From NCBI GenBank assembly GCA_021234155.1, contig JAJEKV010000006.1, positions 23,037,653-23,101,652 of the forward strand: a stretch of DNA of 64,000 bases, written 5' to 3'. The notes under the pieces were generated by a model, which saw nothing but the letters and a program-made list of their open reading frames with translations, made no database searches and had not been told where the DNA came from. How positions within the stretch are numbered: the first letter of the stretch is position 1; every line of letters starts with the position of its first letter. Below, piece after piece: positions 13,088 to 25,510 of the stretch. The position numbers and the translations under genes are program-made. The stretch comes from Isoetes taiwanensis. Its lineage: Eukaryota; Streptophyta; Lycopodiopsida; Isoetales; Isoetaceae.

Positions 13088-13615
13088 CATTAGGGTTTTT
13101 TTGAGATTAAAAAAGGACCTTCAAAACATGCCAACTAAGCCAAATGAAGATAAATGAATGATGGGTCCAGTCAGCAAAACTGTTATAACTAACTCACTGG
13201 ACCACATTTTTTAGCATAACTATTGATAGAAAAGTCCAAATAAGCTCTCGTTTAGTGCAATAGATAGATCTCATTGAGATCTTTCCAACCTTAGGTGCTT
13301 TGCATATATTTTAACCACTCATGATTGTCAAAACTCCAAAAAATATGGTTCTTACCATTTTTTACTATCCTATGGGGCTAAAAGATATGCAAACCACCCA
13401 AGATTGGAAAGATCTCAATGAGATCTATCTATTGCACCAAAGAAGAGCTCATTTGGACTTTTCTATCAACACTTATGCTAGAAAATGTGATCCAGTGAGT
13501 TAGTTATAACTATTTTGCTGACTGGATTACCAGTTCTGTTTTCTGATTGGTAGTTCATATAGCTTAGTCAGCAGTTCTTAGAAGGCCCTTTTATGATCTC
13601 AAAAAATCCCTAATG
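13088..13615. repeat. Long inverted repeat, foldback or MITE-like element
   Basis: The left arm (about 13088-13315) and the reverse complement of the right arm (about 13392-13615) match over more than 200 bases, with one diverged patch near the outer third. The outer tips are cattaggg and ccctaatg. A well-preserved inner core contains atagatagatctcattgaga in both arms. The loop is about 75 bases and AT-rich. This is the structure of a foldback element or long MITE. If transcribed on either strand it would fold into one long hairpin, the kind of RNA that enters the small-RNA pathways. No clear target-site duplication could be fixed, and no transposase is nearby. Confidence 0.85.
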
Positions 13616-13619
13616 TTTT

Positions 13620-16280
13620 TCGTGTCTTTGACTAAGCTGACATGCTTTTAGATTGCATAGGCTTCATACTTGCAAGATCTTGTATCAGCCTGCATTCAGT
13701 CATGATGCAGTTGGCGCTTTCATCACTGGCCCTTATATTCTATGATATCCACTCCCTTTCTATAAATTGCTTCGCCCTTAAGCTTGTTCCCTCCTTTCCA
13801 TATCATCCTTTCTACTTGCTTAAATAACATTGATCAGAATATTTTGATTGTTTACAATGAACATAATGTCGAATATTGCTTTTTAGATCTCTAATATTAG
13901 TAGCTAATTTGCCATATCTAGATGCAAATCTTGTTGTTATATCCCGTTATCCATTTGTTTTCTATTGCTTTATTTGTTCCAGATGCAATTATCACATTGC
14001 TCTTTGGTTTGGCTTCGCCACAAATATATTTAGAGGATGTTTTTGAGCTCTTGAAGCTCTATTGTTTTGTTGTCTCAATAATAATAATGCATCAATGTAG
14101 AGTCACATTCCACATAATAGTTAATGTGAGGTTGTGAATTCAAGTTACTCCAACTAACTGCTCATATTGTGTCTAGCGTGAACTGTATTTGGGATACAGA
14201 AGTTTACAGATAATACCTCTGTCATCTGACGGAACACATGTTGTAATCCAGGTGGTAGATTGTCATTCTGTTACGTGTTCGCCAGCTCTATTATCTATTC
14301 TAAAAGGATGTTTTAACATTCTCATACATTCATATATTCGTAAAACGGATGCTTTAACTACTCATACATTCTAACTTGTGTGCTTTAGCTGCTTAGTATC
14401 TATGGAGATTCCCTGGGGTGTTCATTCATTTTACTTGGGCGAATTTTTGAGAGATATTGGCAGCCTTTGTTGATGTTTCCCTCTATGATATTGCATTGCA
14501 TGTTTTCATTTCCACAGGTTTCATTTATTGTAACTTGCAGCCATGTTGTTACTTCCCTTTAGGCCCCTGTATGATTTGATACCAGTACCAGAGAGAGAGA
14601 TCATCCATGTACTTCTTAGATTGTTTCTAACATTGAGTTTCATAGTACTCTACGTGATACATTTCTCTTGCTACTCTAGGGCTGCTTTCTAAAATGTAAA
14701 CCGTAATCTCTCTCTTAAAGTGTTGGGCTGCGAAGGGCGTTATGCCGGATGGGTCTTTAGCTTACCTGTATGTGGCTTGTGCATTTACTCTGTTTAGGCT
14801 GTTTTGTGCCAGATGGGTCTTTAGCTTACCTATATGTGGCTTGTGCATTTACCCTGCTTACCCTGTTTTGTGCCAGACGGGTCTTTAGCTTACAGGACTT
14901 CTCCCTCCATGTGGACGCGCCATTTATCGAATAAACTCGTGGATTAATAACTATATCGAGGTATCTGTGGTGATGCTAATGGTTATGCCTTAAATTTTAG
15001 ACGTGGTCATGTTTAAACCACATGCATATCCATTGTATGCCTTAGTGTCATGTTAAAACTACAGTGTTTTTTGTGGACTTAAAGAAGCAAAGCCTCTATG
15101 TCGTTTAAACATGAAAGTTCCAGATATTCTCGGCACTAAATGTTGATGTCATTTTGTGTGCTTTTTGGACTCTATACCTATAGGGCCTCCTTTGGGGTGA
15201 GAGAACGTGTTTCGGTGGCAGATGATTTTATAATGGTTCAAACAAGCTATTTTGTACTTACTTGGAGGGAAGTCGTAATTAGAGAGAGTATGCCAAAACC
15301 TTATGGACTTCTCAACGTTGGGGGAAGAAGGAAAGTGAAATGGTCCCATGCAAGTTGGCTCATCTCATTATGGTTTTGATGGTAGGGGTTTTGTAAGATA
15401 AGCACCCCTCATGGATTGGCGCATCAAATATATCGGTTCTCTTCGTGCAGCAAATCAAACTGAATGTTTAAAAGATGCGAACTGAATAATTGTTGCATCA
15501 TCCTTATCTTGGCAAGATGGTAATGATGCTTGTGAGAGCAACAAGTAGATCTGCATTGAATCATTCACGCCCCTGCTTCGCAGATCCGAAGACAAAGAAC
15601 GATGTGGAAAATCCTATGTGACGTAAGGGCATTTTAACAATTAAAATAAATACAAGGGTATATTCATAATTTCTAGGAAATATAGGGGCAATTTTAGAAA
15701 TTTCCCTAAATTTTTTATCGATCTATTTATCTATCAAACATTTAAAAGTAGTTTCTTGTTTCCTGTAAAAGTTTGTCAGATAGACGACAATTGGCATAAG
15801 GGCCTACGTTGTAGGACACAGCTTAAAAAGGGTTATAATTGGACATTTATGTCCCATCAACTTTTCCATGGGGAATAAGTCTTTGTCTTCAGTCAAGCAA
15901 ATCAGATCAATCTCTTTTGCGCTTTGATACTACTTTTACTCACTACTTAGGATGAAGATCCAATTATAATAATAAAAGTTTGTGAACTGATGAATAGTAC
16001 AATGTCTCGAAGATATATTTACAAAATTTTTAGCCAAATCCTTGAAGAAACCATATGGTACCAAAGAATATATGGTACAATGAAAGCATATGATGCAAAG
16101 GCAGGACTATTACAGTGGCCTGTAGAAAGGAACTCTATGGTACAAAAACAGGGCTTCTAACCCTCATTCAATGGCCAGTGTAGGAAAGACTATGCTACAA
16201 AAGGGACTATTAATCCTCAATCTCAATCCAACTAGAAAGTAGGCTGATGCACCAAATCGCCAGAAGGAAAAAATAATTAG
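13620..16280. other. Intergenic DNA 3' of the kinase locus
   Basis: No gene recognised. It includes the 64-bp tandem repeat at 14741-14895. The rest is AT-rich and has no protein-like frame. Confidence 0.45.
14741..14895. repeat. Tandem repeat, 64-bp unit, about 2.3 copies
   Basis: A unit containing gggtctttagcttacct and tgtggcttgtgcattta starts near 14741, 14805 and 14869. The third copy stops after about 25 bases. The copies differ at only a few positions, so the array is fairly young. Confidence 0.85.
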
Positions 16281-16284
16281 AACA

Positions 16285-17598
<1,314 letters not shown>

Positions 17599-18240
17599 TT
17601 CAAGAATAGCCCTTATTATCTAGAAACAGAAAAGAATTACCCGCCCCAAAACCAGAAAAATAAGCCTAAACCCGCTTGAACATGGCTTCACAGACTCGCC
17701 CAAAGGATTAGAAGGTTCTGCCAACAGAACATAGCTTGATTTTAAATTCTAACATTCAGAAACAAAATGGTTAAGACTCAATCAAGCCCAAGAAACTCCC
17801 AAGAACCCATAAGAAAGCTCAAACCTCCAGAAGGAACCTTGTTGGTCTCAGGCAGGCCTGCAATTGATCTTTGAAAGGGGAAAAACTACAAATCATATGA
17901 GTCTTCGTATGAATAATCCGGTGCCAAAGAGAGGAAAATGACCAATTTACCAAAGGAACTAGCTTCCTTCCGGAATGGAGCTAGAATTACTGTGGGGATT
18001 TTGTGTGTGTGGGGGCAAGGTCATTTTAAAGGTATTAATTACCATCGAAAATGATTGGGTTTGGCAAATACGTAGTTGATCCATCAAATACGGTGGCAAA
18101 TACCATTAAACGCGTAGGAGGTTAATCTCTATATTAGTTGTTTCACGTCCACCAAAACCAATTAGGCCATTAAAATAGAATAGAATAGATTTTTTATGGT
18201 AATAGGTTAAGCAAAATAATCCACGATAGCCAAGTGGGTG
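17599..18240 (-). other. Upstream region of the CIPK locus
   Basis: Upstream of the CIPK start the minus strand carries about 300 bases of T- and G-rich leader-like DNA with possible splice sites, then AT-rich DNA. No terminal duplication or poly-A tract borders the kinase, so nothing here suggests that the intronless frame is a retroposed copy. No TATA box could be fixed with confidence. Confidence 0.3.
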
Positions 18241-18259
18241 CCTAATTGTTATCACCATA

Positions 18260-18306
18260 GATAAACTACAAAGACACATATGAATGTACTACAAAGACAC
18301 ATATGA
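18260..18306. repeat. Tandem duplication of a 23-bp unit
   Basis: The phrase actacaaagacacatatgaa occurs twice in direct succession, each followed by tgt. It is a simple local duplication just before the larger one at 18340. Confidence 0.8.
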
Positions 18307-18339
18307 ATGTGGGCACCTACAAAGTCATTGAAAGGTCGA

Positions 18340-19092
18340 GGGCGCAAGTTAGCCCAAATTTGATAATCATCAAGGAGCTGGCGTTTAGGGGTTTTACATG
18401 TGGCATACTATAACCCTAACCGACATTAGATTGGAGTTGCCTTGAACGACTTTAGCCACATGGGCCTAATATTCCATGAAAATCAGACGCGGCTTGTCTC
18501 TGTGACCTTTTAATTGGATGGTAGGGTCACATGATAGGCTCCCTTTCTGAACCCTGCTACCACCAAACCCCTAGAAATGGCACCTCTCACTAAAAATGCT
18601 ATGGAGGTTTAATTGTTATGCTTAACTATGGATGTAAATGGCTAGCATCGTCATTTAGCAAATGTAGTTAGTTATCCAATTGAAGTGCCGTATTTTTCTT
18701 TTTCAGGGTAAATTGTAATATAATATAAAGGGATACTTGAATGCAGAGACTTTTTAAAGTTAGCTCGAATTTACTAACCATCAAGCATGTGTTCAAGGAA
18801 TTTACATGTGGCATGGTGTTGTAAACGCAAACCAATGTTAGATTAGAGTTGCCTTCAATGGACTTTAGCCACATGGGTTTAACGTGCCATGGACATCAGA
18901 GGATGTATTTCCTTCATCTTGTCCTTGTGACCTTTTGTCATGCACCCTTTTTGAACATGCTATCACGGGACTCTGGGAAAGGGCACCTCTTACTAAAACT
19001 GGTATGGAAGTATAATTGTCATGCATAACTATGGATGTAAAATGGCTAGCATCATAGCAAGTGAAATTAGTTACCCAATTGAAGTGATATAC
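18340..19092. repeat. Diverged tandem duplication, about 400-bp unit
   Basis: The stretch 18340-18690 is repeated at about 18745-19092. Shared landmarks include ttacatgtggcat, actttagccacatggg, ggcacctct and aactatggatgtaaa, each about 400 bases apart. The copies differ by many substitutions and small indels, so the duplication is old. The content is not recognised. Confidence 0.8.
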
Positions 19093-19121
19093 TGTGGACA
19101 AACATAGTTACAAAAGGTCTG

Positions 19122-19155
19122 GATGATGATGATGATGGTGATGATGACGATGATG
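19122..19155 (+). repeat. (GAT)n microsatellite
   Basis: About eleven GAT triplets with two interruptions (GGT and GAC). Confidence 0.85.
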
Positions 19156-19479
19156 GAATTTTAACGTCTAGGACAAGCAACAATTGTAGTTGTGAAAAGT
19201 GTCAATGCAAAGTTGAAGGCTATGAATAGAAACGAGAGATAGTTACGACCACAAGGTGAACAAGAGGATCAAGTGTGGACAGGTTGAGGTGGCAATCCAG
19301 AAGATACCATAAGGCTACAAAACCAAACTCTAGGATAGAGAATAAGAAGAAGCAGCACTTTTTAGGAAGAGGCAAGGATAAAGATTTACATTATAATGGA
19401 ACAATATGAAATACTCAAATCAATAAGCTTATTATTTCGAATAGATAAGTTTACAAAGCTTTAGGGCATGAGAGGCAAC

Positions 19480-19536
19480 TACGATCTATTGGTAAGGCCT
19501 TAAATCCACCACTTTGAGGTACACATTCGAGCATCT
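19480..19536 (+). repeat. tRNA-derived SINE-like sequence
   Basis: The stretch has an A-box-like segment (atctattggtaaggcc) and, about 35 bases on, a B-box-like segment (ggtacacattcgagcatc), the internal promoter layout of a tRNA. The stems do not pair well enough for a functional tRNA. Confidence 0.4.
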
Positions 19537-20379
19537 CTAACATTATACACACACATGGAGCAGTTATTAGTAATACTTATTGTAGATTGGCTACATATAT
19601 AGTGTGATGATATTCCACTAGCATAACGATTAATAGTGATTAGTGTTGCAGGGATCAGCTTATCACAACTAGTAGCAATTGTTAGCATATGATATATAGC
19701 ATAGTTATCGTGATTAGTATTAGTAGTGGACCTAGTAGTAATGAGTGTGAATTAAAGGGGAGGGGGGATCAATACAGCCAAATCGCCAATCGATAGTGTG
19801 CAATACGAGTGATCAAACTATAGAGAAGGATCTTAGCTTCACCATTAAAAAAAAGGTGCTAATACATTGTGGGTTGCCATTGCGATTGTGTTGTAGATGG
19901 AGGCTTCTTCTTCAACCCCAAAACCCCCAAACCCCCCTCCTTTTTTTAATTGAATGGTCTAATTCTCACTATGTCCTAGATGGCTACCTAAAATTTCTTG
20001 ATGTCTAGTAATCTACTGCAAAATGATCCGTAGTCATTCTAAAGTCTAGTGTGCGTCCTCGACTCCACTTTGCGTTTCAACATGAAAAAGAAATTCAAAA
20101 TGCCATTCTCAAGTCATCCAGCCAAGAAAATCCCGTCCAAACAAAAAAATCTAAGGTTCAAGATCGTCCCTTGAAACGAATCTCTCTCTTTCAACTATGC
20201 TAATTTGTAGCGTGCCAAACGGATGTTGTGTTCAAGAATAGAAGCCTTAGAGAGATCTTTTCCTTTTAAAGATCTAGTGAAGTTGCTATATATCGCCCCA
20301 TTGTGCCAGTAAGGTGTAGATAATGCCCTGGTCGAGGCGACCGTGTGAAAAAAATAAAAAATAAAAAATTGAGGGTCAT

Positions 20380-20450
20380 GTGGCCATGGTCAAATGGTCA
20401 GCCTAGGTAGCAGTTCAACGTTATGAGTTTAAAATCTTGTATAATGATAT
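20380..20450 (+). repeat. tRNA-derived SINE-like sequence
   Basis: The sequence gccatggtcaaatggtcagc is followed about 40 bases later by gttatgagtttaaaatcttg. This gives degenerate A and B boxes at tRNA spacing. An A-rich stretch precedes it and an 18-base T run lies near 20496. It is related in layout, but not clearly in sequence, to the copies at 10.0, 19.5 and 21.5 kb. Confidence 0.35.
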
Positions 20451-20514
20451 GTATGATGCTTACCATTTTTCCAAAGAGCTAGTTTCCACTTTGATTTTTT
20501 TTTTTTTTTTTTTA

Positions 20515-21420
20515 AATAAATTGGAATAGCAGAGCATTTTCGAGTTTTCATCTCTGACAATTAGGTTTTCATCAAAAGCTCATTTTGTTATATTTAACCA
20601 ATGGCAAGCAAGTTACTACATTTTGCCACTTGAACATGGCATTGAAAAAGCTATATAAGAGAAGGGTCAGTCACCAAGGAGAAGAAACATTACTAAACAA
20701 CACTCGGTGTCTTTTCCCAGATGGTTTTCTTTAGACATGATTGCATTCAGTTGAAGAGAATCCATCGTAATGTATGTAGATTTTAAAACCCCTTTTCACA
20801 TACTTTTCACTAGATTAGGAGGTCATGAAAGACAACTTCCCCATGTGCTCTCCAGCTCCAAGAAATTGCCTAAGCCTATCAGGGGCAGGAATATTTTCTT
20901 GGGAATGCCATGTGCCATAGTTATATTTACTGGCAACTCGAAAGCTTTCTTATTCGTTTACACCTCATCCTTTGTGCAACGCCACGTTGTCATTTGTAAC
21001 AATTCTTCATAACAAGAATAAGGTTTGCTACGTAGGCCTATCACTTGAATTTCTTAGGATCATGTCCCAACTTATATCGGGCACCATTATATCTATAAAT
21101 CCATAAATGTGAAAGAAAGATTAGTCACGAGCAGGTCTTGAAGAAAACTAAGTTAATGAGTATAGCGCCATACTTTAACAAACACAATTTTACTAATTGA
21201 AAATTGTAATAGAGGGGAATATGATCACTTCGCATCTTGATTTCTACAATTTATTTGTTTCTGTCCTGAAGTACGCTTCAATATGGAGCTTATCAGAAAG
21301 AGTGTATTCATATACCTATTTCCACGAGAAAACGACTGCTTTCAGGAGTTTCTGTTGTGAAATTTTTAAAACGGGGTACTATTTTAACAAAATAGAAGAC
21401 ATATAGATCATGAACAATTG
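20515..21420. other. Intergenic DNA, nothing recognised
   Basis: A plus-strand frame at 20770-21012 (80 codons) has mixed composition but no family resemblance. No other structure was found. Confidence 0.4.
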
Positions 21421-21525
21421 TGGCAAGACCTTACCCGAGGTCATGGGCAACCTAGCCAATATCGGTCTAGTAATGGGGACCTTAAAAATCCATTGCTCTG
21501 AGGTCATGGGTTCAAGTACGACCAA
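21421..21525 (+). repeat. tRNA-derived SINE-like sequence, possibly dimeric
   Basis: A-box-like ggtctagtaatgggg is followed by a clear B-box-like segment, gaggtcatgggttcaagtac. A second gaggtcatggg lies about 60 bases upstream beside another box-like stretch, so two tRNA-like heads may be joined. Of the four tRNA-like loci in the window this has the best B box. Confidence 0.45.
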
Positions 21526-21818
21526 CTGTAGAGACCTGAAACCTGCCATATGTACTCGATAATCACATGCAAAGCAGATCCTAGCACATCATGCCTAGGT
21601 AATGGATTGGCTTCCATGTGATATGTAGAATAAAGTAATGTAGAATGTACTCATGATGTGATGATGAATAGAATGATGTCCTTCAATACTAAAAAAGTGA
21701 ACGGTTGATGCTTCCAAGGGATCATAAATTGAGGAGTTGATATAAACTATAGGCAAAAAATAAAAGCGGACATATATAAGTTTTCAGTTATTCAAAAGTG
21801 ATAAAAGCCTATATAACA

Positions 21819-23790
21819 TTGATTGTACTACCTTTTCAGAAAATTAAGGTGCACAAATCACATCAAATTACCATAAGCTGTATTTACTTGCAAAAAAACT
21901 ACAAAGCTGAGGATACATGCAAAGTATGTGCCATTAGCACTTTCTCTTGAGCTTATCTTTAGCTCACAATACCTTAGGAAGATCTCCAATAACTAGAAAC
22001 AAATCTATGATACAAGTGTCATATTAATATGGATCTGTATTGATCTGGTTGTTACCTTTCTAGGTGCTAAGATCAATGCTTTCATCCATTCCGCTGCTTC
22101 TTGCCAACTATAAGCGCCAAGGTGCCAACATAAAAAGTAATAGTGTGATCATTTTAGGACAATCAACTCCCAAAGATAGGCATAAAAAACCAGATAAATG
22201 CAAGCCGAAAATCCAATAACAAAACATGGCCAAGTGTGACATCAAAATGCAGATACTTACAACTAACTTTTATAAATAATCAAATGTACTGTATGAATTG
22301 AATATGTGGAGAACCTACAATAAGAACATGATTATTGTCACAAGCTAAAAAAATGGTGATCTATGAACACAGTAATTATTAGCTGTGGTGGAAGTAACCT
22401 GACAAGATCGAATAATTGTAACCTTAGCACCATAAAGCTCTCTACCCATCTTGGAACCCAAACTGATCATTTCTTAACAGTACGAGGAGACCAAGAGATC
22501 ATATTTCAGGCTAAATAAAAAAAATCATATCTTTTTGTTCAACATTATCAACGCATAAAAATTTACTGCTTTTAGCATCAGCCTAGGAAGGCGGATATTT
22601 GGAAAAATGCATATAGACAATTGTTCTTACCATCCCATTCACCATCTGCAGTCCTGTATCTTCGTCATGATAGTTTGCATCTAACATGCTGCATTGAAGT
22701 GGTATCTATCACAACAGGATTAGAAATCATTCATTGTAGTCAATAAAGCAAACAAAAGAGCCATTATAATTTGGTTCCCTCGACTAAACACCACGCCGTG
22801 TTAGCAAAAGTTTAGAGATGCATAATATTTCTAGTATCATAGGGCCCCATTCAACTCACCTGCATACTGATAGGGCTACTAAATTAAGAAGAAAATTTTT
22901 TACAAATATATAAGATAGCTGATTATGCATGTTGTCCATATCAGTTTCATGTATTTGTTTTGTGCAAGCGTCAATATTATAGTGCTCTAATCTATAATCC
23001 TCATACAATGAACATACATACTCAGATCCAGGAAAACATAATTAAGTGAGCAATGCCTACCAAATCATGCTCATCTCGAAAAATGAGGAAAGTGTGGAAA
23101 GGACATAAAAAATCTTGTAGCAGTACAAGGAACCTTCTTTACTGGAACCAAAAGCACAGGGACAGTCTTCCGTAAATTCAGAGGCCTTATATAATCTTCT
23201 TTCAATACCTTCCCTGCATACTTCTTGGAACTTACAGTATAGCATACTTTGCACAATTCTGGCTCCATACCCTGGGAGCTTTTATCTTTTGCAAAGATGC
23301 CTATTTCTGCCTTCTGGTTTGTGAATATATCTTTTAGCCTGGAAAGAAACTCTTTGCAATAGTCGATTCTTGAAAATTAAAGCTCTAGGCCAAGAATTTG
23401 TTCAACTTCAAGATAATCGATTAGGAATGCTTGGGACATGATTCTAGGACAAAAAATGATGACTATTCTGTCGGGTATGCCTTAAAAGATGGCAGATGCG
23501 GATTTTCAAGGTAAAATATGGTTAGAACTGTCTGGGCAACTTTTTCTATGGTGGATCCTTTTAGGCCAGCTAGAGAAACAAAGATTGCGAGCTTCATGGC
23601 TGCTGCTTCACATAGATATTTGTGCAAGATTCGATATAGAGGATATAACAGAGGTAAAAGAAAAGCGCAAAAAATGTTTCATGCATCCAATGCCATGAGA
23701 AAGAAGTATGGAAATGGACATGCTCACCCGTTCGATGAGCATATCTCAATAATACTCAATCAATCTACCTCTCCAAGGATTTGGGCTTTG
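21819..23790. repeat. Tandem duplication, 1.97-kb unit, copy 1
   Basis: This copy is bounded by ttgattgtacta at 21819 and the matching ttgattatacta at 23791, where copy 2 begins. Similarity runs through the whole unit, for example catattaatatggatctgta in both copies. The copies differ by many substitutions and short indels. Each carries a GPAT fragment on the minus strand. Copy 1 is uninterrupted. Confidence 0.9.
23057..23712 (-). pseudogene. Glycerol-3-phosphate acyltransferase (GPAT) fragment 1
   Basis: Plant GPATs of the GPAT1-8 family are endoplasmic-reticulum enzymes that acylate the sn-2 position of glycerol-3-phosphate. Several make cutin and suberin precursors. On the minus strand the fragment follows the family's N-terminal half in order: CPFPYFFLMALDA, AGLKGSTIEKVAQTV, YLENPHLPSFKAY, CPRIMSQAFLIDYL (compare family PRIMVEPFVKDYLG), PELCKVCYTVSSKKY and VLKEDYIRPL. 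The order and spacing fit the haloacid-dehalogenase-like N-terminal domain. The pieces lie in different frames, with a stop after the alanine of ALDA and others between segments. I could not find the acyltransferase NHRTLLDP motif downstream. It is therefore a broken partial copy. The extreme N-terminus is also absent. Confidence 0.65.
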
Positions 23791-25039
23791 TTGATTATAC
23801 TACGGGTTCAGAAAATTAAGGTGCGCAAATTATATCAAATTACCATAAATTGTATTTACTTGAAAAGAAGCTACAAAGGTTAAGATACATGCAAAGAGTC
23901 ATGTACCATTAGGACTTGCTCTTGAGCTTACCTCTAGCTCACGATATCTTTTGGAAAATCCTAGAAATAAATCTATGATATGAACGACATATTAATATGG
24001 ATCTGTATTGATCTGATTATTACCCTTCCATGTGTTGAATTCCACTCCGTTGTTTCTTGCGAACTATGAGAGCATCAAGGTGCCAATGTAAAAAGTAGAA
24101 ATTATTTCATGACATTCAATTCCCAGAGATAGGCATGAAAAAGACAAGACAAATGCACGCTAAAAACCCAACAACAAAACAGGATAAGCATGATGACAAC
24201 ATGCAGTAATCAGATACGTACAACTAATTTTTGTAAATAGTCATATGCATTATACAGACAAATGTATGGAGAACCTACAACGAGGATTATTGTCACAAGC
24301 TAGAAAGCATGGTGATTTATAAACACAGTGATTATTAGCCCTCAATTCCATGGTGGAAGTAAATCGACAGGATTGAATGATTGCAACCTTAGCACCAAAA
24401 AGTCTTCTATCCATCTTGGAACCCAAATTGATGGTTTCATAATAATACCGAGGAGACCAAGAGATCATCTTTCAGGCTAAATCAGAAAATTCAAATCTTT
24501 TTGTTCAACATTATCAATGCCTAAGAGTTTATTGCTTTTAATGTCAGCTTATGAAGGTGGATGGTCGAAAAAATGCATACACAATCGTCCTTACCATCCC
24601 ATTCACCATCTGTTGTCCTATATCTTCAATATGATAGTTTGCATCTATTATATTGCATCGAAGTGGCACCTATCGCAATAGGATTAGGAATAGTCAAATA
24701 AGCAAACATGGGAGCCGATATAGTTTCCGTGACTAGAAATAACGCCATGTTAGCAAAAATTTGGAGATGCATAATATCAAGAACATAATTCTTTCTATGT
24801 ATCATAGGGGCTCCATTCAACTCACCTGCATATTAATAGGGTTGCTAAATTAAGAAGATAAGATTTTAGTAACATATAAGATAGCACGTTGCCATGTCAG
24901 TTTCATGCATTTGTTTTGTGCAAGCACCAATATTGTATTGCTCTAATTTACAATCCTCATATACTTGAACATACTTATTCAAACCCAGGAAAATATAATC
25001 AAGAGAGCAATGCCTATCAAATCATGCTCATCTTGAAAA

Positions 25040-25510
25040 CTGATGAAAGTGTGACAAGAAAGAACAACAAAAATCCTGTAGCATTATAAGGAACCTTCTT
25101 TACCAAAACAAAAAGCACAGAGATAACCTTCCATCATGAGAAATTAAAGACCTTATGTAATCTTCTTTCGGCACCTTCCCTACATCATTCTTGGAACTTA
25201 TAATGTAGCATACTTTGCATAATTCTAACGCCATAGCCCGGGAGCTTGAATCTTTTGCAAAGATGTCTACTTCTGCCACCTAGCTTGCGAATATGTCTTT
25301 TAGCCTGGACAGATTTTCGTCGTTTACAACCCTTTTGCAATAACCGATTCTTGAAAATTGAAGCTTTAGGCCAAGAATTTGTTCAGCTTCAAGATAATCG
25401 CTTAGAAATGCTTGGGACATGATTCTAGGGCAGGAATTGATGACTATTCTTCTTGTGCATGCCTTAAAAGATGTCAGATGCAGATCTTCAAGGTAAAATT
25501 TGGTTAAGCG
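25040..25510 (-). pseudogene. GPAT fragment 2, C-terminal part, cut by LINE
   Basis: This is the second copy of the GPAT fragment. Minus-strand phrases are YLEDLHLTSFKA, PRIMSQAFLSDYLEAEQ, ALELCKVCYIISSK, VPKEDYIRSL and ISHDGRL, the last matching the family's IFHDGRLV better than copy 1 does. A TAG stop lies between the PRIM and ELCKVC segments, and the frame shifts at least once. The N-terminal piece lies beyond the LINE at 31287-31463. The break falls between the codons for a KF..YLED phrase, so the insertion hit coding-derived sequence. Confidence 0.65.
25495..25510 (+). repeat. Left target-site duplication of the LINE
   Basis: The sequence aaaatttggttaagcg recurs, with small differences, as aaaatttggacaaagcg right after the LINE's A-tail at 31269-31285. 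In copy 1 of the surrounding duplication the same place is uninterrupted. Confidence 0.75.

Larger units (their letters stand above)
23791..25510. repeat. 1.97-kb tandem duplication, copy 2, left part
   Basis: Direct continuation of copy 1, with the same order of landmarks. It runs until the LINE insertion at 25511 and resumes at about 31287. Confidence 0.9.
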